Source of the DNA: CAMCHP01 sp036835325
Lineage (GTDB): Bacteria; Bacteroidota; Bacteroidia; Flavobacteriales_D; Sanyastnellaceae
Direction: 5' to 3'
DNA length: 64,000 bases
Assembly: GCA_036835325.1 (NCBI GenBank)
Contig: DAITMF010000013.1
Coordinates: 1 to 64,000 of the forward strand
The notes under the pieces were generated by a model. It did no database searches and was not told the origin of the DNA. It saw nothing but the letters and a program-made list of their open reading frames with translations. A program made the translations under genes and the position numbers. Shown here piece after piece: positions 50,150 to 58,548 of the stretch; the first letter of the stretch is position 1, and every line of letters starts with the position of its first letter.

Positions 50150-51316
50150 TTATTGCACGATTGGGGCCCGTTTAAACGGCGTATTTGGGTCAAACAAAAG
50201 GCGGTAAGTGATGTAGGTGCGCGATCTTTCTGCGCCCAAACCTTCGGCTACACTGATCATTTTGGGGTTAAAATCACCGATCCATGTGAGGGTCGTAACA
50301 TCGTACCGTTTGAGGCTGACAACGTTCTCTTCAGCCCACTTGATCATCGCACCGTCGAGGCCTTTTCCATGGTAGGCTCGGTCAACACCAAATACAATGC
50401 CCACCATGATGCGCGGGGTGCGCTTCAGTTTGTGGTATAGGAATTTCAGTTTACCAATCCAGTTCAGGTTTCCGTTGACGTGCTTGAAGATTTCGTTGAG
50501 TTCAGGAATGTTTACGTAAAACGCGACCGGCTTGTCGTTGTGGTACACGAAGATTACAATGTCGCGATCAACTACCGGCTTAAGTGCCGCCATGATTTTC
50601 TTGGCTTGCGCCAAGGGCATGGTAGCAAAGCCGTGGTGGCCGCCCCATGCGTTGTTGTACACTGTGCAGAAGTCTTCAGCGACTTGATCCCACGACTTCC
50701 CTCGAATGTTTTCGATGCGAAATGCCGGATCGGCCATGACCATGTTGTACTTCTTCACGAACACATCTTGGGCCGGAACGTAGAGATCGCGCTTGAAGAT
50801 GTACTGGTTGTAGTACAGCTGAAAGCCGTACGATTCGAACAAGTTGCGGTAATAGGGCGGGTTGTAGTTCAGCCCATAACTCGGAATGTCGGTGAAGTTC
50901 TCAACCAACAAGCCCCAAAAGCGGTCTTTCTCGCCAAAATTGATCGGCCCATCAACGGCTTGCATGCCTTCTGCTTTCAACCAATCGATGGCCGTATCGA
51001 GAAGCATTTTTGAAGCTTCCACATGATCGATGCATTCAAAAAAGCCTAGTCCACCGGTAGGCTGTTCCATGCCATTGGCGTACTTCGTGTTCACAAAGGC
51101 GGCAATGCGGCCGATGGGGTTGTGGGCAGCGTCTTTTAGTATCCAGCGTTTAGCCCTTCCACCACCTTTGAACGCCCGGTTCTTTTCGGGGTCGAAGGTT
51201 TTATCTATGTCTTGACGCAGATGCGGAATGTAGTTGCGGTCGTTGGCATAGATGCGCTTGGGTACCTCGTTAAAGGCCCGTACATCACCGTCGGTCAGCA
51301 CTTCGTGAATCTTCAT
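50150..51316 (-). CDS. GNAT-like acetyltransferase-fold protein of unknown substrate
   Basis: A 388-residue cytoplasmic protein common in Bacteroidota. The segments RIAAFVNTKYANG, GGLGFFECIDHVEASKMLLDTAIDWLKAEG and DGPINFGEKDRFWGLLVENF make up a first GNAT-like half, and the end contains GIVFGVDRAYHGKGLDGAMIKW, a degenerate acetyl-CoA loop (usual pattern R.xGxG). The family is annotated only as GNAT-like or hypothetical, and no acceptor is known. The start ATG at 51316 follows a 45-base gap to purC on the same strand; the gene may be the last of a phoH-purC unit or independent. Confidence 0.75.
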   Translation of the reverse strand: MKIHEVLTDGDVRAFNEVPKRIYANDRNYIPHLRQDIDKTFDPEKNRAFKGGGRAKRWILKDAAHNPIGRIAAFVNTKYANGMEQPTGGLGFFECIDHVEASKMLLDTAIDWLKAEGMQAVDGPINFGEKDRFWGLLVENFTDIPSYGLNYNPPYYRNLFESYGFQLYYNQYIFKRDLYVPAQDVFVKKYNMVMADPAFRIENIRGKSWDQVAEDFCTVYNNAWGGHHGFATMPLAQAKKIMAALKPVVDRDIVIFVYHNDKPVAFYVNIPELNEIFKHVNGNLNWIGKLKFLYHKLKRTPRIMVGIVFGVDRAYHGKGLDGAMIKWAEENVVSLKRYDVTTLTWIGDFNPKMISVAEGLGAERSRTYITYRLLFDPNTPFKRAPIVQ

Positions 51317-51361
51317 GCGTGTTGAGTGGGGTGCGAAATTACAGTTTTACCGGTATTCAGG

Positions 51362-52309
51362 TCAGGCGTAGCTATCAAGCCAGAGCACCACATTGTCGTG
51401 AACCCGGTGCTCAAGGTCTTCTTGCGGTGCCGGCTCGAAGTTCTCACCGGTAACCCGCTCGTAGAGTTCGATGTAGCGCCGTGATACGCTATCAACAAAT
51501 TCGTCGGTCATGACCGGTTCAACATCGCCAGAACGCCCCATGAAGTTGTTTTCAATGAGCCATTCGCGCACGAATTCTTTCGAAAGCTGCTTCTGCTGTT
51601 GCCCTCCAGCTTGACGTTTTTCATAGCCTTCGGCGATGAAGTAACGCGATGAGTCGGGCGTATGAATCTCATCCATAAGCGTCACCTGGCCGTTTAAGAG
51701 ACCAAATTCATACTTCGTATCCACAAGAATCAAGCCGTTGTCTGCGGCGATTTCTGTACCGCGTTGAAAGAGTTTGCGGGTGTAGTCTTCCATTACGAGG
51801 TAATGGACCTCGGGCACAATGCCTTGCGCCAAAATCTCTTCGCGGCTGATGTCTTCGTCGTGGCCGGCATCGGCTTTGGTAGCCGGCGTTATAATAGGAG
51901 CGGGTAGGCGATCATGCTCTTTCAATCCATCCGGTAACACAATGCCACAGAGCTCACGCTTGCCGCTTTTGTAGGTACGCCATGCGTGGCCGGTAAGGTA
52001 GCCCCTTATGACCATTTCAACGCGAAACGGTTCGCACCGACGTCCGATGGTTACATTGGGGTCAGGTGCTCCGAGTTTCCAATTGGGTACGATGTCGGAG
52101 GTCAGATCAAGAAAGCGCGAGGCGAGCTGGTTGAGCACTTGTCCTTTGTAGGGAATGCCGCGCTTCAGCACCACGTCAAAGGCCGAGATGCGGTCTGACG
52201 CCACCATCACGAGCAAATCGTTGCCAATGGTGTACACATCGCGAACCTTGCCGTGGTAAACGGTTTTTTGGTTGGGAAAGTGAAAGTGGGTGCGGTAAAG
52301 CGGTTTCAT
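51362..52309 (-). CDS. purC: Phosphoribosylaminoimidazole-succinocarboxamide synthase
   Basis: PurC (SAICAR synthase) joins CAIR and aspartate in purine biosynthesis using ATP. The 315-residue length is that of the longer, yeast-like form. Motifs: YHGKVRDVYTIGNDLLVMVASDRISAFDVVL with the Gly-rich K-V-R-D loop, CEPFRVEMVIRGYLTGHAW, IVPEVHYLVMEDYTRKLFQRG, ILVDTKYEFGLLNGQVTLMDEIHTPDSSRY. The ATG overlaps the phoH stop by four bases, so phoH-purC are translationally coupled. Cytoplasmic. Confidence 0.97.
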   Translation of the reverse strand: MKPLYRTHFHFPNQKTVYHGKVRDVYTIGNDLLVMVASDRISAFDVVLKRGIPYKGQVLNQLASRFLDLTSDIVPNWKLGAPDPNVTIGRRCEPFRVEMVIRGYLTGHAWRTYKSGKRELCGIVLPDGLKEHDRLPAPIITPATKADAGHDEDISREEILAQGIVPEVHYLVMEDYTRKLFQRGTEIAADNGLILVDTKYEFGLLNGQVTLMDEIHTPDSSRYFIAEGYEKRQAGGQQQKQLSKEFVREWLIENNFMGRSGDVEPVMTDEFVDSVSRRYIELYERVTGENFEPAPQEDLEHRVHDNVVLWLDSYA

Positions 52310-53340
52310 TCTTCTTTTTTGTCGGATGGATGGGATGGATGGGATAGCCGATCGGCCTGAGGCGCTTCGCGGTCAGCACGTTCTTGGTTTCGCCGTTCTT
52401 CATCTTCATCAAATGCATGGATGATGCGCGTCACGAGCGGGTGACGGATGACATCTTGCGTACCCAAACGGATGATGCCCACGCCCTCAACCCCTTCAAG
52501 AATGTGTAACACCTTTACTAAGCCCGACTGCTGCTTTTTGGGCAAGTCAACCTGAGAAGTGTCGCCGGTAATGATGAACTTGGCTTGTTGGCCCATGCGG
52601 GTCAAAAACATCTTCATCTGCGAAACGGTGGCATTTTGGGCCTCATCGAGAATCACAAACGCCTTGTCGAGTGTTCGTCCGCGCATGAACGCCAATGGAG
52701 CCACTTCTATGACGCCCTTTTCCATGTAGTCGGCCACCTTCTCGTACGGAAGCATGTCAATCAGCGCGTCGTACAAAGGTTGCAGGTAGGGATCGAGCTT
52801 CTCTTTTAGGTCGCCTGGGAGGAAGCCGAGGTTTTCACCCGCTTCAACCGCCGGACGTGTAAGGATGATACGCTTGACCTGTTTTTCTTTCAGCGCTCGA
52901 ACGGCCAGCGCTACGGCCGTATAGGTTTTGCCGGTACCGGCAGGTCCTACAGCGAACACCATGTCATTGGCTTCGTGTGCTTCAACCAAACGGCGTTGGT
53001 TGACCGTACGGGCGGTGACAACGGTACCTCCGGGGCCGTAGACCAACACATCACCGCGTTGAGCTGAACTGCGAATTTCTTCAGGGTCGCTGTTCATCAT
53101 GCGCTCGATGGCGGCCTCGTTCAGCCGGTTGTAGGTGTCGAGGTGCCAAAGAATGAGTTCAAATTTTTTCTGGAAACGTTCAAGCTCCATCGGGTCGCCA
53201 AGCGCCTTGATGGTATCGCCTCGCGCTACAATCTTCAACTTAGGGAAGTACGACTTGATCAGTTTCAAGCGCGAATCGTTCGTTCCGAACAACTCCAGCG
53301 GGTCGACCTTAGGAAGGTAAATGATTTTTTCTTGCTCCAA
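52306..53340 (-). CDS. phoH: PhoH family ATPase
   Basis: A 344-residue PhoH-type P-loop protein. The N-terminal part includes a KH-like region and RGDVLVYGPGGTVVTARTV; the ATPase core has Walker A FAVGPAGTGKTYTAVALAV, RIILTRPAVEAGENLGFLPGD, Walker B KAFVILDEAQNATVSQMKMF and the sensor segment RMGQQAKFIITGDTSQVDLP. PhoH proteins act in RNA metabolism or ribosome maturation; in several bacteria phoH sits by ybeY. The C-terminal HPSHPSDKKEE is encoded by the doubled CATCCATCC/A-tract element (52315-52343) and looks appended. Coupled to purC by a four-base overlap. Confidence 0.93.
   Translation of the reverse strand: MEQEKIIYLPKVDPLELFGTNDSRLKLIKSYFPKLKIVARGDTIKALGDPMELERFQKKFELILWHLDTYNRLNEAAIERMMNSDPEEIRSSAQRGDVLVYGPGGTVVTARTVNQRRLVEAHEANDMVFAVGPAGTGKTYTAVALAVRALKEKQVKRIILTRPAVEAGENLGFLPGDLKEKLDPYLQPLYDALIDMLPYEKVADYMEKGVIEVAPLAFMRGRTLDKAFVILDEAQNATVSQMKMFLTRMGQQAKFIITGDTSQVDLPKKQQSGLVKVLHILEGVEGVGIIRLGTQDVIRHPLVTRIIHAFDEDEERRNQERADREAPQADRLSHPSHPSDKKEE
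52315..52343 (-). repeat. CATCCATCC/A-tract element, double copy, at phoH end
   Basis: Minus strand: CCATCCATCCCATCCATCC then GAC and six A. Encodes SHPSHPSDKK at the end of PhoH, overlapping the region just before the purC start. Confidence 0.7.
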
Positions 53341-53426
53341 CGACTACACTATTTCACGGCGTTTTTACCGCTGCAAAGTACGGAAAACGGTCGCGAATTC
53401 GCACCTTTGCAAAAGCACTATCGTAT

Positions 53427-54284
53427 ATGGCAATATTGACATTCACCTCTGATTTTGGCCACCGCGATCACTACGTGGCCGCGGTAAAGGGAGCCATTCT
53501 GAGCCAACTGTCTGATGTGACCATTGTTGATATCTCGCATGAAGTGAAGGCGTTTAACATTTCCGAGGCCGCTTACCTTGTGCGAAACGCTTACCGTTAC
53601 TTCCCCAAAGGTACCGTGCACCTCATTGGTGTGAAGTCTGAGGCATCGCCCGAAGCACCGCATCGGTTGGTGATGTACGAAGGACATTGCTTCGTTGCGG
53701 CCGATACCGGCATCTTCAGATTGATGTTCAAGAAAGAGCCTGACGCCGTGTACGACCTTCACTTGGCGTCGTCGAGTGACGTATTGACCTTTCCGGTGCT
53801 TCACGTTTTGGTGAACGCTGTTTGCCACCTGTTGCGAGGGGGCACGCCCGAAGTTATTGGCAAGAAGGGCTCCTCCATCCGCGAAGCGCACCAAGGAAAA
53901 GTGTACAAAGATCAAGACACAATCAAAGGACATGTTGTTCATGTTGACCGGTACGACAACCTCATCACTGACATCCCACAAAGAGTGTTCAATGAAGTTG
54001 GCCTCGGGCGCAAGTTTAAGGTGCTCTTGCGCACCCACAAGTACAAGGTGAAGAAAATTGCCACACAGTACAGCGACGGCAACAGCGGCGACGTGGTGGC
54101 CTTGTTCAACACCGAAGGCTTTCTTGAGATTGCCATTCGCGATGGGGCACCTGACGCCGGTGGAGGTGCTGCTCAACTGCTTGGGTTAAGCAGTTCAGAC
54201 CTGATTGTGGTGGTGTTTGAATCGGATGAACCGGCATTGGAGGCGGGTTTTGAAAAGGCCAATCCGGAAGCTTTGAGCCAATGA
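53427..54284 (+). CDS. S-adenosyl-L-methionine hydroxide adenosyltransferase family (DUF62)
   Basis: A 285-residue protein of the SAM hydroxide adenosyltransferase (duf62) family, which splits SAM to adenosine and methionine using a water/hydroxide nucleophile and is related to fluorinases and chlorinases. Motifs: ILTFTSDFGHRDHYVAAVKGAI with the conserved Asp, DISHEVKAFNISEAAYLVRNAYRYFPKG, HLIGVKSEASP and the VHVDRYDNLITDIP segment with Asp and Asn near SAM. The halogenase-specific Ser/Thr substitutions cannot be judged by eye. The stop is overlapped by the monooxygenase-like gene (ATGA). The start ATG at 53427 is divergent from phoH. Confidence 0.9.
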   Translation: MAILTFTSDFGHRDHYVAAVKGAILSQLSDVTIVDISHEVKAFNISEAAYLVRNAYRYFPKGTVHLIGVKSEASPEAPHRLVMYEGHCFVAADTGIFRLMFKKEPDAVYDLHLASSSDVLTFPVLHVLVNAVCHLLRGGTPEVIGKKGSSIREAHQGKVYKDQDTIKGHVVHVDRYDNLITDIPQRVFNEVGLGRKFKVLLRTHKYKVKKIATQYSDGNSGDVVALFNTEGFLEIAIRDGAPDAGGGAAQLLGLSSSDLIVVVFESDEPALEAGFEKANPEALSQ

Positions 54285-54592
54285 TTTTGCGCATTGTCAT
54301 GATGGAGTTTCGCGACGAGGCGCGTGAAACCTTTTTATCGACCTTCGAAACCTACCGCGAAGCCATTCGTTCACAGCCGGGCTGCCGCGCATTGACCTTG
54401 CTTAGCGATGCTGCCAAACCAACGCGGTTTATCACGCACAGTTATTGGGACGATGCCGAGTCGCTTGAAGCCTACAGGCACAGCCGCACATTCAACGAAG
54501 TATGGCCGCTGACCAAAGTCTTGTTTGCCGAAGCTCCAAAGGCTTGGAGCTTTGTCGTCGAAGACGGTCAATTGCCGGGCTTTGAAAAATGA
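54281..54592 (+). CDS. Antibiotic biosynthesis monooxygenase (ABM) domain protein
   Basis: A 103-residue dimeric alpha-beta barrel protein of the ABM family: MEFRDEARETFLSTFETYREAIRSQPGCRALTLL then TRFITHSYWDDAESLEAYRHSRTF, the typical Tyr/Trp and His pattern. Members are cofactor-free quinol monooxygenases or stress proteins; the substrate is unknown. It overlaps the DUF62 gene as ATGA, so both are produced together. No functional link between the two is known to me. Confidence 0.88.
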   Translation: MILRIVMMEFRDEARETFLSTFETYREAIRSQPGCRALTLLSDAAKPTRFITHSYWDDAESLEAYRHSRTFNEVWPLTKVLFAEAPKAWSFVVEDGQLPGFEK

Positions 54593-54618
54593 GAGTGCCA
54601 CAGCTCATAGCTTTGGCT

Positions 54619-54626
54619 TAACTTTG
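54619..54626 (+). promoter_or_regulatory. Candidate -7 box (TAACTTTG) for gldF
   Basis: Matches TAnnTTTG, 16 bases before the gldF ATG at 54643. Confidence 0.5.
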
Positions 54627-54642
54627 TCGAACACCTGCATCT

Positions 54643-55374
54643 ATGCTGGCACTACTGCGCAAAGAGATACGTTCGTTCTTAAGCTCACTGATCGGCTACA
54701 TCGTCATGGCGGTTTTTCTGCTTTTGATGGGGCTGTTTATGTGGATATTCCCCGGCGAGTGGAACACCCTCGACAATGGCATCGCTTCGCTTGACACTTT
54801 GTTTGTGATGGCGCCTTGGGTATTCATGTTTCTTATACCGGCCATTACCATGCGGAGCTTCGCCGAAGAACGCCGCACAGGCACCATGGAACTGCTACTC
54901 ACCCGACCACTGACCGATTTTCAAATCGTTTTGGCCAAGTACCTCGGCGGCTTGTCGCTGGTGGCAATTAGTTTGCTTCCGACATTGATTTATTTCGTGT
55001 CTGTGTGGGTTACGGGGGAGGTGAACGGGAACATCGATACGGGCGCCACATGGGGCAGCTACATTGGTCTGCTTCTCCTCGGGAGCGCATATGTTGGTAT
55101 GGGCATATTTGCATCAAGTCTCACTTCGAACCAGATTGTTTCGTTTCTCATTTCGGTCTTCTTGTGTTTTTTCATGTACACCGGTTTTGAGTCGATAGCG
55201 TCATTTGGCAGCTTTGGCAGCTTGGATGCGTTTATCATCAGTTTGGGAATAAGCGACCACTACCGAAGCTTGTCACGTGGTTTGATTGATAGCCGCGATG
55301 TGGTGTATTTCATGGCTGTGACCTTGGTTTTTTTGCTTGCGTCGCGAACTGTAATCCAGAGTAGAAAATGGTGA
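54643..55374 (+). CDS. gldF: Gliding-motility ABC transporter permease GldF
   Basis: A 243-residue membrane permease with six predicted helices. The N-terminal LRKEIRSFLSSLIGYIVMAVFLLLMGLFMW, the WVFMFLIPAITMRSFAEERRTGTMELLLTRPL loop (the ABC-2 permease coupling region) and ASLTSNQIVSF-type segments match GldF. In Flavobacterium, GldF and GldG with the ATPase GldA form an ABC transporter needed for gliding motility; the substrate is unclear. GldA is not in this window. The gene overlaps gldG by seven bases. Confidence 0.93.
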   Translation: MLALLRKEIRSFLSSLIGYIVMAVFLLLMGLFMWIFPGEWNTLDNGIASLDTLFVMAPWVFMFLIPAITMRSFAEERRTGTMELLLTRPLTDFQIVLAKYLGGLSLVAISLLPTLIYFVSVWVTGEVNGNIDTGATWGSYIGLLLLGSAYVGMGIFASSLTSNQIVSFLISVFLCFFMYTGFESIASFGSFGSLDAFIISLGISDHYRSLSRGLIDSRDVVYFMAVTLVFLLASRTVIQSRKW

Positions 55375-57119
55375 GTAAGGGCAATACAAGCAAGCGCAAC
55401 GACTTGGTGCAGCTGCTACTCGCAGTTGTGCTGCTCGTTTTGGTAGGCGTTGCAAGTGAGCGCTTCTTCTTTAAACTTGATCTCACCGAAGAAAAGCGGC
55501 ATACGCTCACACCGTCGACCTTGGAGATGCTTGAAACGCTCGATGACCAAGTCTTTGTGCGGTGCTACCTCAGCGGAGAATACCCGGCCATGTTCAAACG
55601 GCTTGAACGCAGCATTCGCGAGCGCCTCGATGAATTCAACGACTACAGCAACGGCCAAGTGAGTTACGAGTTCATCAATCCTTATGCATCGGGCGATGAA
55701 CGTACCATTGGAGAAACAGAACAGGCACTTTACGAAGAGGGTCTTCGTTTTACCCGCATCGCATACGAAGAAAACGGCGTGCGCAAGTTCCAGAACGTAT
55801 GGCCGGCCGCAATTATGAGCTACAAGGGCCGTACAATTCCGGTGCAGTTGTTCAGAAGTGAGAACCCAGATCCTACCGACGAAATGGTCAACCAGTCGGT
55901 CAACAACATTGAATACGAGCTCACCAGCCGTTTGCGTATGCTAATGCGCACCAAGCGACCTTCGATTGCCATTCTTGATAAAATCAACGGATTGCTGCCT
56001 GTTGAAACGGCCGACCTTGAGTTGTCGTTGAAAGAATACTACGACGTTGAACGTGTTGCCCTTGATCAACAGGTGGATGCGCTGTCGGAGAAACCACAAG
56101 GCCCGGGTTCGCGCATCAACAAGTACGACTTGCTGGTGGTGGCCAAACCCGATTCGGCATTCAGCAACAAAGACAAGGTCATCATTGATCAGTTTATCAT
56201 GAACGGTGGGAGTGTGCTGTGGCTCGTTGACCCTATCCGCACCAGTCTTGACAGTTTGCGCAAGAACCAGTTTGTGCTGGCTGAAAGCAACGAATTGGGC
56301 ATTTACGACATGCTGTTCGACTACGGAGTACGCTTGAACCGCAACCTGATTATTGATTACCGATGTGCGCTCATTATGCTCGACGGTGGTCCGATGGGCA
56401 ACCAACGCAGTATGCAAATGTCGAACTGGTATTTTGCACCGGTGTCATTGCCTGACGACAAAGCGCACCCCATCGCCAGCAACCTTGATCCCATCCACTT
56501 CGATTTTGCCTCTTCGCTTGACACTGTCGGTGAGAACCCATTGGTCAAGAAAACGGTGCTGTTGGCATCAAGCGACTTGAGTCTTGAACGCAAAGCGCCC
56601 GTGCGTGTTAGTGCCAACATCGCAGAACTTGAGCTCGATTACTTCAAAAATGGACCACATCAGAGCTTTCCCCTTGCAGTGTTATTGGAAGGCGAGTTCT
56701 ATTCAAATTTCCGCGGACGTTTGCCCGACACCCTAATGCGCAATCCTGAATTCGCCTTTCGCGAGAAAAGCTTACCAACGCGCATGATTGTGATTGGCGA
56801 TGGAGACATTGCCCGCAACAAAGTGATGCCGGTGCAGGGTGGGTTGGCGCCGCTTCCGCTTGGCTTTGACCGCTACGCCAACAGGGTCATTTACGACAAC
56901 AAAGAATTCTTGATGAATGCGGTGAATTATTTGCTCGATGACCCGGAAATGATTTCCGTGCGCTCACGTACCATAGAATTGCGTAAACTTGATGCTGCCC
57001 TCATTCGTGAGAAACGAAACCTCATCCAATTTACCAACGTGGTGCTTCCAATCGCCTTCGTTGTGCTGCTGGGAATAGCTGTGGTTTACATTCGCAAACG
57101 TAAATACAGCAAACCATGA
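55368..57119 (+). CDS. gldG: Gliding-motility ABC transporter auxiliary protein GldG
   Basis: A 583-residue membrane-anchored protein. One N-terminal helix (about residues 13-31), a large extracytoplasmic region with the ABC-type uncharacterised-transport (COG3225) fold (KRHTLTPSTLEMLETLDDQV, FEFINPYASGDER-like segment, KYDLLVVAKPDSAFSNKDKVIIDQFIMNGGSVLWLVDP, RMIVIGDGDIARNK) and a C-terminal helix (about 555-575, VVLPIAFVVLLGIAVVYI). It matches GldG, which works with GldF. Overlap with gldF and a four-base ATGA with the next gene indicate one operon. Confidence 0.93.
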   Translation: MVSKGNTSKRNDLVQLLLAVVLLVLVGVASERFFFKLDLTEEKRHTLTPSTLEMLETLDDQVFVRCYLSGEYPAMFKRLERSIRERLDEFNDYSNGQVSYEFINPYASGDERTIGETEQALYEEGLRFTRIAYEENGVRKFQNVWPAAIMSYKGRTIPVQLFRSENPDPTDEMVNQSVNNIEYELTSRLRMLMRTKRPSIAILDKINGLLPVETADLELSLKEYYDVERVALDQQVDALSEKPQGPGSRINKYDLLVVAKPDSAFSNKDKVIIDQFIMNGGSVLWLVDPIRTSLDSLRKNQFVLAESNELGIYDMLFDYGVRLNRNLIIDYRCALIMLDGGPMGNQRSMQMSNWYFAPVSLPDDKAHPIASNLDPIHFDFASSLDTVGENPLVKKTVLLASSDLSLERKAPVRVSANIAELELDYFKNGPHQSFPLAVLLEGEFYSNFRGRLPDTLMRNPEFAFREKSLPTRMIVIGDGDIARNKVMPVQGGLAPLPLGFDRYANRVIYDNKEFLMNAVNYLLDDPEMISVRSRTIELRKLDAALIREKRNLIQFTNVVLPIAFVVLLGIAVVYIRKRKYSKP

Positions 57120-58168
57120 ACCAACGTCGTACCACGTATTTGCTCGTAATCGCCATCGCAGTGGTAGGAGCAGCTTTGCTCTTCATCAACCGTTCAGGCG
57201 GAGATATGGCCGGAAAGCCCCTTGCAAATTTTGCGATCGAAGACACAGCGTCCATTAGCAAAATCTTCATTGTTGACACCGATCAGAATCAAATCTTACT
57301 TCGGCGCGACCCGAATAGCAGGTACTGGGACCTTAACGACACGCTCAAAGCCCGCTGGGATGCAGTTGAACTCCTGCTCAAAACCTTTAAGCGCATCAAG
57401 GTAAAGGCGCCTGTACCCGCTGAAGCCCGTGAGAACGTAATCCGTTTGCTCGCCGGTGCCGGCAAAAAGGTCGAAATCTACCAAGGAGGCGATAAACCGT
57501 CAAAAACCTACATTGTAGGCAACGCCACCCAAGACCACACCGGAACCTACATGCTGCTTGAAACCGCTGAGGCAGGCCGGTCGTCAGAACCCTTTATTGT
57601 GCACATGGAAGGCTTCACCGGCTTTCTCAGTACACGCTTCTTTACCGACGTGAACGAGTGGCGCTACACAGGTGTTTTTGATTTCCCAAACCTGGAATTC
57701 AACAAAGTTGAAGCCATTCACCACTTCAATCCGCTGAGTTCGTTCACCGTAACCTACGATGGAGGCAATGACCTCGCCCTGTACGACGCCAACAACCGTT
57801 TATCACCAACCTTCGACACCTTGGCGGTGAAAGACTTTCTGTTGCTGTTCAAAAGGGCCCACATCGAAACTTACAAGTCGTACCTCAAAGAGCAACAAGA
57901 AGACAGCCTTCGCGCCACCTCTCCGGCCTATACATTCAGGGTAACCACAAACTCCGGAGAAGAGCGTGAACTTATGCTCTACCGCAAACCCAAGGTTAGC
58001 GATATTTACGATGAAGCCGGCAATGTAGACCCTTGGGACCAAGCACGGATGTACAGCCAGTGTTTTGGAGAAATTGGCTTGGCTCAGCTCTTCGTTTTCA
58101 CCCCGATGGTGTCAACCACCCACCAAGGTCTCGTAAAGGGAGAACGGCAGATCAATCCGTACAAATGA
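57116..58168 (+). CDS. DUF4340-type membrane-anchored protein
   Basis: A 350-residue protein with one N-terminal helix (about residues 8-25) and a periplasmic domain with repeated beta/alpha units: YWDLNDTLKARWDAVELLLKTFKRIKVKAPV, YIVGNATQDHTGTYMLLE, DVNEWRYTGVFDFPNLE, GGNDLALYDANN. This is the DUF4340 pattern; such proteins often follow GldG-type genes, so they are probably a component of the same transporter complex. Biochemical role unknown. The ATG overlaps the gldG stop (ATGA), and its stop overlaps the DoxX gene start. Confidence 0.85.
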   Translation: MNQRRTTYLLVIAIAVVGAALLFINRSGGDMAGKPLANFAIEDTASISKIFIVDTDQNQILLRRDPNSRYWDLNDTLKARWDAVELLLKTFKRIKVKAPVPAEARENVIRLLAGAGKKVEIYQGGDKPSKTYIVGNATQDHTGTYMLLETAEAGRSSEPFIVHMEGFTGFLSTRFFTDVNEWRYTGVFDFPNLEFNKVEAIHHFNPLSSFTVTYDGGNDLALYDANNRLSPTFDTLAVKDFLLLFKRAHIETYKSYLKEQQEDSLRATSPAYTFRVTTNSGEERELMLYRKPKVSDIYDEAGNVDPWDQARMYSQCFGEIGLAQLFVFTPMVSTTHQGLVKGERQINPYK

Positions 58169-58548
58169 AGAAAAGCTACCTTGACTTGACCGCACTCATC
58201 TTGCGAATCGGATTCGGTGCAATGATGATTCCCCATGGCTTGAAAAAGCTCGATAAGCTCAACAATCCCATCAGTGAGCTTGCCTTCACCGATCCTCTCG
58301 GAATGGGGTCAAAGAACTCGTTGATTGCCGCTGCCGTAGTTGAATTACTCTTTCCGGTGTTGGTCATGCTTGGGGCGAAGGTGCGCATTACCACGCTTCC
58401 GCTAATTGCAACGATGGTCATTGCTGCGTTCATAGTGCACGAGGGCGACTCGTTTTCAGACCGTGAGCCGGCGCTGCTGTTTTTGTGCGGTTACGTGGCC
58501 ATTTGGTTGCTGGGAGCCGGTAAGTACAGCGTGAAATCACTTCGTTAA
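58165..58548 (+). CDS. DoxX family membrane protein
   Basis: A 127-residue four-helix membrane protein of the DoxX type: MKKSYLDLTALILRIGFGAMMIPHGLKKL (with the conserved HG), then ELLFPVLVMLGAKVRI and AFIVHEGDSFSDREPALLFLCGYVAIWLLG. Such proteins are involved in redox and membrane processes, but no biochemical role is proved. The start ATG overlaps the DUF4340 stop. An upstream frame to 58033 is not used. It ends convergently with the glycosyltransferase gene by four bases. Confidence 0.9.
   Translation: MKKSYLDLTALILRIGFGAMMIPHGLKKLDKLNNPISELAFTDPLGMGSKNSLIAAAVVELLFPVLVMLGAKVRITTLPLIATMVIAAFIVHEGDSFSDREPALLFLCGYVAIWLLGAGKYSVKSLR

Noticed and set aside
53418..54176. 252-residue frame opposite the DUF62 gene
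   Set aside because: Antisense shadow of a strongly conserved gene; no recognisable domain.
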